Below, one piece after another: positions 60,401 through 64,000 of a stretch of DNA of 64,000 bases. Source of the DNA: Clostridia bacterium (GTDB lineage Bacteria; Bacillota; Clostridia; Oscillospirales; Acutalibacteraceae); NCBI GenBank assembly GCA_017409265.1, contig JAFQSY010000073.1:1-64000 (forward strand), written 5' to 3'. Made by a program: the position numbers and the translations under genes. The first letter of the stretch is position 1, and every line of letters begins with the position of its first letter. The notes under the pieces are model-generated. The model did not search any database. It was not told where the DNA came from and was given only the letters and a program-made list of their open reading frames with translations.

Positions 60401-63400
60401 GGCTTATTATGCCGTGGCAAAAAGAATTGTTCCGCGCAAGCATTGGGGAACGCTTGGCAGAATCCTTGTAGGTGAGGGCAGGTATACAGGTCTTGTATCG
60501 TGGACGGGTACGATGTTCGAATACTTTATGCCGCATCTTTTTATTCCGTCACCCGTGGGCAGTCTTTGCCGCGAATCGCTCGAATTCTGCCTCTGGTGTC
60601 AGCGAAAAAACGCAATAAAAGGCTTTTGGGGTATATCCGAAAGCGGATTCTATGCTTTTGACAGTGAGCTCAATTATCAATACAAGGCGCACGGTGTGCA
60701 GAGAATCGGATTAAAGCGGGATTTGGACAGAGAAAAGGTAATTGCTCCTTACGCAACGTTTCTTGCGCTTACCATGGCACCAAATGCGTGTATTAAAAAT
60801 CTTAAACAGTTGGAAAAAGCAGGGCTTTTCGGCAAATACGGCTTTTATGAAGCGGCAGATTTCACAAAAGGGCGTTGTCATTACGGCGAATTTTCGCCCG
60901 TCAGCAGTTATATGGCGCATCACGTGGGCATGAGTATGCTCAGTGTGCTTAACGTGCTCAGGGGGAACGTTTTTCAAAAAAGATTTATGGCAGATGACTG
61001 CATGGCCGGCGCACAGAGTCTTCTGAATGAAACGGTGCCTGATTCAGCAAGGGTATTTAAAGATATAAGATACCGTGAAGTGCCAAAAACTCACGAAAGA
61101 ACTGAAAAAAAGAACACTGTTGTAGATAATCCGGATATCTTCAACCCCGTCGTTCATATATATTCAAATGGCAGATGGTCCTTGCAGATTACCGATTCAG
61201 GAGCAGGATGCTCTTTTTCAGACGGAGTGGATGTCTTTTGCAGAAGCGACGATGTTTTGCAAAGACCGTCGGGCGTTTTTGCGGTTTTTGAACACAAAAA
61301 GCAGAGGATACCTTTTGTGAAATGCCTTGATATTGAGGGAAAAACAAGGTTTAAGGTTAAATTCGGAGAAAAAGAAGCGGTTCACGCAGCAAAAAACGGG
61401 AAAATTCTGCTAAAAATGCATACGTGTGTGCCCAAAAACACAAACGGGGAATTGAGAAGGTTTACAGTTGAAAATCTCAGTTCGCAGAAGCCTCTTGAGG
61501 GCAGTTTGCTGATTTATTGTGAGCCTTGCCTCGAAAAAAACGCTTCGTTTGCCTCACATCCGATGTTTTCAAAGCTTTTTTTGACCGATGAAATTGATAA
61601 AGAGAATAAAATGATTGTTTTAAGCCGAAGATTTCGGGAAAACCGGGGCACAGTCAGCCTTGCCGCAGGTTTTTTAGAGGATATACAGGTTGATTTTGAA
61701 ACGTCGCGTGAGAGTGTGCTTGCGTGCGGTGATGGGATTTTCTCGCTCGTAAAGAACAGGCCGCATTTTCACGCAAAGCGCGGGAATCCCGATGCCTGTG
61801 CGGCTTTTCGGGTAAACGTTAAGCTGAAAGCCGGAGAAAAAAAGGATTTTACACTTGCTTTTAGCATTCAGCAGGAAAAATCACAGGCAAAAGATACTTT
61901 GCTGATGCTGAGGGCCTCAAAAACAAAGATTAAGAAAGCGCCTGATCCTTTTTACGGCAACGTGCTTGACAGTGCAATCGCAATGAAGGTTCTTCCGGCG
62001 GTTTTTTATCCCCGTGTTGCACGGGTGCAGGCTGATAGTGTGCCGTTCAAAGCAGGTTTTGATAAAAGTTCACTGTGGAGTATGGGCATATCAGGTGACA
62101 ATCCTATTATATTATGCTACGTTGAAAATGCTGAAGAGAACGCAACCCTTTTGCCGTATGTCAGGATAAATAAACTTCTCAGAAGCTGCTCAATCAAAAC
62201 GGATTTGGTGCTGATATTTGAAGAAAAAGCAGGCTATGAATTACCAATTTTGAATGCTATAAGAAAGATACTCAGGCAAGAGGATTGCGAACCTATGCTC
62301 GGTGTGAACGGGGGTGTTTTTGCGATAAATTCAGCCTCTTTTTCATATAATGAGCGTATGGCGCTTGAGAATTGCGCCGTTTTGTCCACGAAAAACATCA
62401 ATTCGCCATCCAACATCGGAAGTCACAAGCTCATAAGGTTGTTACCTGAACCATGCGAACTTCCTGAAAAAGCCGGAGAAATGCCACGAACTGTAAAGTT
62501 GTACACCTTTACTTGCGGCAAAATCAGCATTGAATCTGACAGTAAAAGCCTTGCTGTACCTTGGTGTGCGGTTTTTGCAAATAAATCCTTTGGAACACTG
62601 GTGAGCGACAAGTCTTTGGGCTTTACATGGGCGCTGAATTCAAGAGAAAATAAGCTTACTCCGTGGCGTAACGATACCCGTAGCGATAACCGCGGAGAGG
62701 CTGTTTTTCTAAAAAAAGACGGCAGAATTACGGATATTGTCTGCGGCGGCAAAGCAATTTTTACTCCTGTTTCGGCAAGCTGGCACGCAACGCTTGGAAA
62801 ACTTGAATCCAGCACTGTTGTCAGGGTTGCAGACAGAGGAACAGTTAAAAAAACCACCGTTAAAATTACCAATAATTACAGCGAGAATATTAGCTTTGAA
62901 CTGGCATATTTTTGTGAACCGGTTCTTGATTTTGCTCAGGATAAAAGCTGGCTGATAAGAACCCGTGAAACAGAGCACGGTGCGATTTTTACAAACCCTT
63001 TTTCACAGATTTCCGGCTATGCTGCCCTTCAGAGTGATTGTGTGCCAAACGGGGTATGCTTTGATTCCAATTCTTTCTTCTGCGGTAAATGGGATTCGTC
63101 ACAAAACGCATCCTCAAGCCCTTGCGTGAGTATTATCCGTAAGTTTTCTGTTGCTCCGGGCGAGTCTGTGCAGGCTGTTTTTTATCTTTCCTGGGGAAGA
63201 AGCGAAAAAGCAGCACTGACTATGCCTTTTGTCAGCCGTTTCAGCTCACATTCTCTGTCTCCGATACGCATAAAAACGGAAAACGAGGCTTTGAACCTGT
63301 TTTTTAACTCATTTTTGTTTGCTCAAATAAGGAATTCACGCTTTTTTGGCAGAACCGGTTTTTATCAATGCTCAGGTGCATGGGGATTCAGGGATCAGTT

Positions 63401-64000
63401 ACAGGATTCGTTGGCGTTCATTTACACAAATCCGGATCTTACCCGAACACATCTTCTCAGATGTGCCGCCGTGCAGTTTGAACAGGGTGATGTTCTGCAT
63501 TGGTGGCACGTTATAACCAATAAAAGCCAGGAAATCAGAGGAATACGTACCCGTTGCAGTGATGATATGCTCTGGCTTTGCTACGTTTTGTGCGAATATG
63601 TAGAAAAAACGGGTGATACGAGTATCCTACAGGTAAAAGTACCCTTTCTGCTCGGGGAACCGCTCTCAGAAAAGGAAAATGAGCGGTATTTTTCTCCTGT
63701 CAGGGGCAAGATAAAGGCGTCCTTGCTGGAGCATTGCTTGCGTGCTGCAGATAAATCCTACCGTCTTGGCAGTCATTCTCTTCCTCTTATCGGTTCGTGC
63801 GATTGGAATGACGGTTTCAGCCGTGTGGGAATTCACAGTATGGGTGAAAGTGTATGGCTGGCAGAGTTTCAGATAATTGTGTTCGAAAAGCTGATAAAAC
63901 TGCTCAGAAGACTCGAAAATGAAAAAAAGGCTCTCGATTTAGAGAAAAGAACGCATGATTTAAGAGTTGCGCTTGAAAAAAATGCTGTTGACGGTTCAAA
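57471..64000 (+). CDS. Cyclic beta-1,2-glucan synthase-type giant protein (runs off the window)
   Basis: One open frame of >2,176 codons from ATG 57471 (CACGGAGGTTGTTT) to the window end. Residues ~160-215 (MQDPSGIYPSMQAQDRAAYRREL, KLRHVGSYII) match the NdvB/ChvB N-terminal cytoplasmic region. Membrane helices at ~232-280. A GT84-like transferase follows with DSDT at ~432, HDILEGGYLRTGF and RWVRGDWQ at ~581, then more helices (~613-650, 740-775). A glycoamylase/cyclisation domain follows (RTSPTNIGML ~832, SYMAHHVGMSML ~1146), and finally a GH94 phosphorylase-like domain (GAWGFRDQLQD ~1970, DVLHWWH, SDDMLWL, GSCDWNDGF ~2108 with the catalytic Asp). Such enzymes build, cyclise and trim beta-1,2-glucans. 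It differs strongly in function from its neighbours and may be the main gene of a new operon. Confidence 0.9.
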   Translation, partial: MGEKALQRKMKSIMRAFRSEAKRADKNKAASEWLRDNFYILEREARQAATDCEGNLRLKKGTDSLPCLFGLCKELCENGVLPENERLLEYFSKRGLSLPETRSLYNMFRCALLEYAWRGCTMRNAVGEKLLGNAVKSIRRLAQTDFEAIISASSEVEKILMQDPSGIYPSMQAQDRAAYRRELALIAQKENVDEKECALRILGKAKEGKTEKLRHVGSYIITEKTHGLRGTAMIATETVLPLLLSSGAAILSGKWYAVFLWLPLWEVLRPIISSLFMRGVSVKRFFRIKSDDARVENTGVLITVSTLLTSAQDSSKLFSKLNEIRLANSGENVKICCLADYKNASSPVKPEDSAALAAAKREIDSLNQKHSGGFLLAVRPRVYSKTQGEFSGRERKRGAITQLVRAIKGDESGFQTLWGDKRGLEDIRYLFVLDSDTKTVFDTAREMVSVAIHPLNTPEISVKKGRVVKGYAILAPKVCNQLAESDSTSFERLLAGSGGINTYDSLACEKYQDLFGESIFSGKGLIDVDAYYKLLDNAFPKERVLSHDILEGGYLRTGFVSDLQLTDGFPSNQRSFFARHSRWVRGDWQNIPFIIGKNSLNLLSRWKLADNLRRSITPVISTVLLITSVFMPVKLASLTVAVALLSAAAPEAVTFLHSLTSGGFSVFSRLYYSKTLPSALLALVRSFLSVIMLVQNAYVSLDAIVRACWRMSVSKKNLLEWTTAAQSESKGNGGQLTKCLPSLVVGIFLLIFPLPAARLAALFILSDIPFAFFSAVKSDSGQIRLSYAQKESLLSYAAAMWAFFDENCNRENNFLIPDNIQETPVRAVAKRTSPTNIGMLLVCMLAARDLGYITSAQLYTRLNLSLAAIEKLPKYNGNLYNWYSTEDLSVLSPAFVSTVDSGNFLCCLTALRSGLSEYRHECRALSGIADRITALIDATDLKALYNPKRDLFYIGVDSEGKPSENYYDLFMSEARMTAYYAVAKRIVPRKHWGTLGRILVGEGRYTGLVSWTGTMFEYFMPHLFIPSPVGSLCRESLEFCLWCQRKNAIKGFWGISESGFYAFDSELNYQYKAHGVQRIGLKRDLDREKVIAPYATFLALTMAPNACIKNLKQLEKAGLFGKYGFYEAADFTKGRCHYGEFSPVSSYMAHHVGMSMLSVLNVLRGNVFQKRFMADDCMAGAQSLLNETVPDSARVFKDIRYREVPKTHERTEKKNTVVDNPDIFNPVVHIYSNGRWSLQITDSGAGCSFSDGVDVFCRSDDVLQRPSGVFAVFEHKKQRIPFVKCLDIEGKTRFKVKFGEKEAVHAAKNGKILLKMHTCVPKNTNGELRRFTVENLSSQKPLEGSLLIYCEPCLEKNASFASHPMFSKLFLTDEIDKENKMIVLSRRFRENRGTVSLAAGFLEDIQVDFETSRESVLACGDGIFSLVKNRPHFHAKRGNPDACAAFRVNVKLKAGEKKDFTLAFSIQQEKSQAKDTLLMLRASKTKIKKAPDPFYGNVLDSAIAMKVLPAVFYPRVARVQADSVPFKAGFDKSSLWSMGISGDNPIILCYVENAEENATLLPYVRINKLLRSCSIKTDLVLIFEEKAGYELPILNAIRKILRQEDCEPMLGVNGGVFAINSASFSYNERMALENCAVLSTKNINSPSNIGSHKLIRLLPEPCELPEKAGEMPRTVKLYTFTCGKISIESDSKSLAVPWCAVFANKSFGTLVSDKSLGFTWALNSRENKLTPWRNDTRSDNRGEAVFLKKDGRITDIVCGGKAIFTPVSASWHATLGKLESSTVVRVADRGTVKKTTVKITNNYSENISFELAYFCEPVLDFAQDKSWLIRTRETEHGAIFTNPFSQISGYAALQSDCVPNGVCFDSNSFFCGKWDSSQNASSSPCVSIIRKFSVAPGESVQAVFYLSWGRSEKAALTMPFVSRFSSHSLSPIRIKTENEALNLFFNSFLFAQIRNSRFFGRTGFYQCSGAWGFRDQLQDSLAFIYTNPDLTRTHLLRCAAVQFEQGDVLHWWHVITNKSQEIRGIRTRCSDDMLWLCYVLCEYVEKTGDTSILQVKVPFLLGEPLSEKENERYFSPVRGKIKASLLEHCLRAADKSYRLGSHSLPLIGSCDWNDGFSRVGIHSMGESVWLAEFQIIVFEKLIKLLRRLENEKKALDLEKRTHDLRVALEKNAVDGS

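Noticed and set aside
61141..62880. Minus-strand frames of 60-149 aa within the glucan synthase
   Set aside because: They are shadows; the plus frame is continuous and matches the family to the window end.
1..64000. rRNA or tRNA genes
   Set aside because: None recognised by conserved segments (for example GGTTCRA T-loops followed by a CCA end) in a reading of both strands; a dedicated search could still find a missed tRNA.

Overview
This window looks like a chromosomal segment of an anaerobic, Gram-positive gut Firmicute of the class Clostridia, probably Oscillospiraceae/Ruminococcaceae-like. This is inferred from BspA-type leucine-rich-repeat surface proteins, strong AGGAGG-type ribosome binding sites, a spoVAD fragment (an endospore gene), DUF6809, DUF6870-like and cysteine-rich VLP small proteins, and a LytR/CpsB/BY-kinase type capsule locus. 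No rRNA, tRNA or CRISPR array was seen.

Layout. (1) 1-9.8 kb is a surface and signalling region. It has two paralogous ECF sigma factors, each fused to a membrane segment, a Thr-rich stalk and a small C-terminal domain. With them are two BspA-like proteins (one cut by the window edge) and a secreted papain-family protease. Three genes here (the edge BspA gene, the first sigma operon and the protease) share a near-identical ECF-type promoter, TGAACCG-N15-CGTC(T/A)(A/T)ATA, so they look like one regulon. (2) 9.9-16.6 kb holds an aldo/keto reductase, a TRAP-TAXI transporter operon with its DUF1850 protein, and a secreted GH98-like glycosidase. (3) 16.8-43 kb is a large exopolysaccharide locus: LCP ligase, CpsB phosphatase, Ig-like membrane protein, two tandem Wzz/BY-kinases, ABC exporter, initiating sugar-phosphate transferase, four GT4 glycosyltransferases, WecB/WecC, deacetylase, Wzy-like polymerase, acetyltransferase, an asparagine-synthase-like protein and a second UDP-sugar dehydrogenase. 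Inside it, with its own promoter, lies a compact RiPP-like cassette (22.6-28.5 kb): ABC exporter, PqqD-like RRE, radical SAM/SPASM enzyme, candidate 89-aa precursor, HprK-like kinase, S26-type peptidase and nucleotidyltransferase. This cassette is my best candidate for an undescribed system.

(4) About 43.4-51.2 kb is an integrated mobile element carrying both a tyrosine integrase and a large serine recombinase, a P4-type primase-helicase and small accessory genes. It also holds a 20-bp repeat present three times and a striking array of about eight consecutive hairpins just upstream of the integrase. It appears to separate the Wzx flippase (51.3 kb) from the rest of the polysaccharide locus. 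(5) 53-57.3 kb holds a secreted beta-helix protein, a small toxin/immunity graveyard (DUF4417 with a toxin-like tail, a CPCC protein, a broken toxin tip and immunity-like genes) and a 5'-truncated spoVAD. (6) From 57.5 kb to the window end a single uninterrupted reading frame of more than 2,170 codons encodes a cyclic beta-1,2-glucan synthase-type protein (glycosyltransferase, glycoamylase, GH94).

Working model: the transmembrane sigma factors sense the envelope and control surface proteins; the polysaccharide locus builds an N-acetylaminouronate-containing polymer attached by LCP; the RiPP cassette makes a modified peptide exported with, or onto, that envelope. Family assignments are from reading the translated sequence; no database search was possible.
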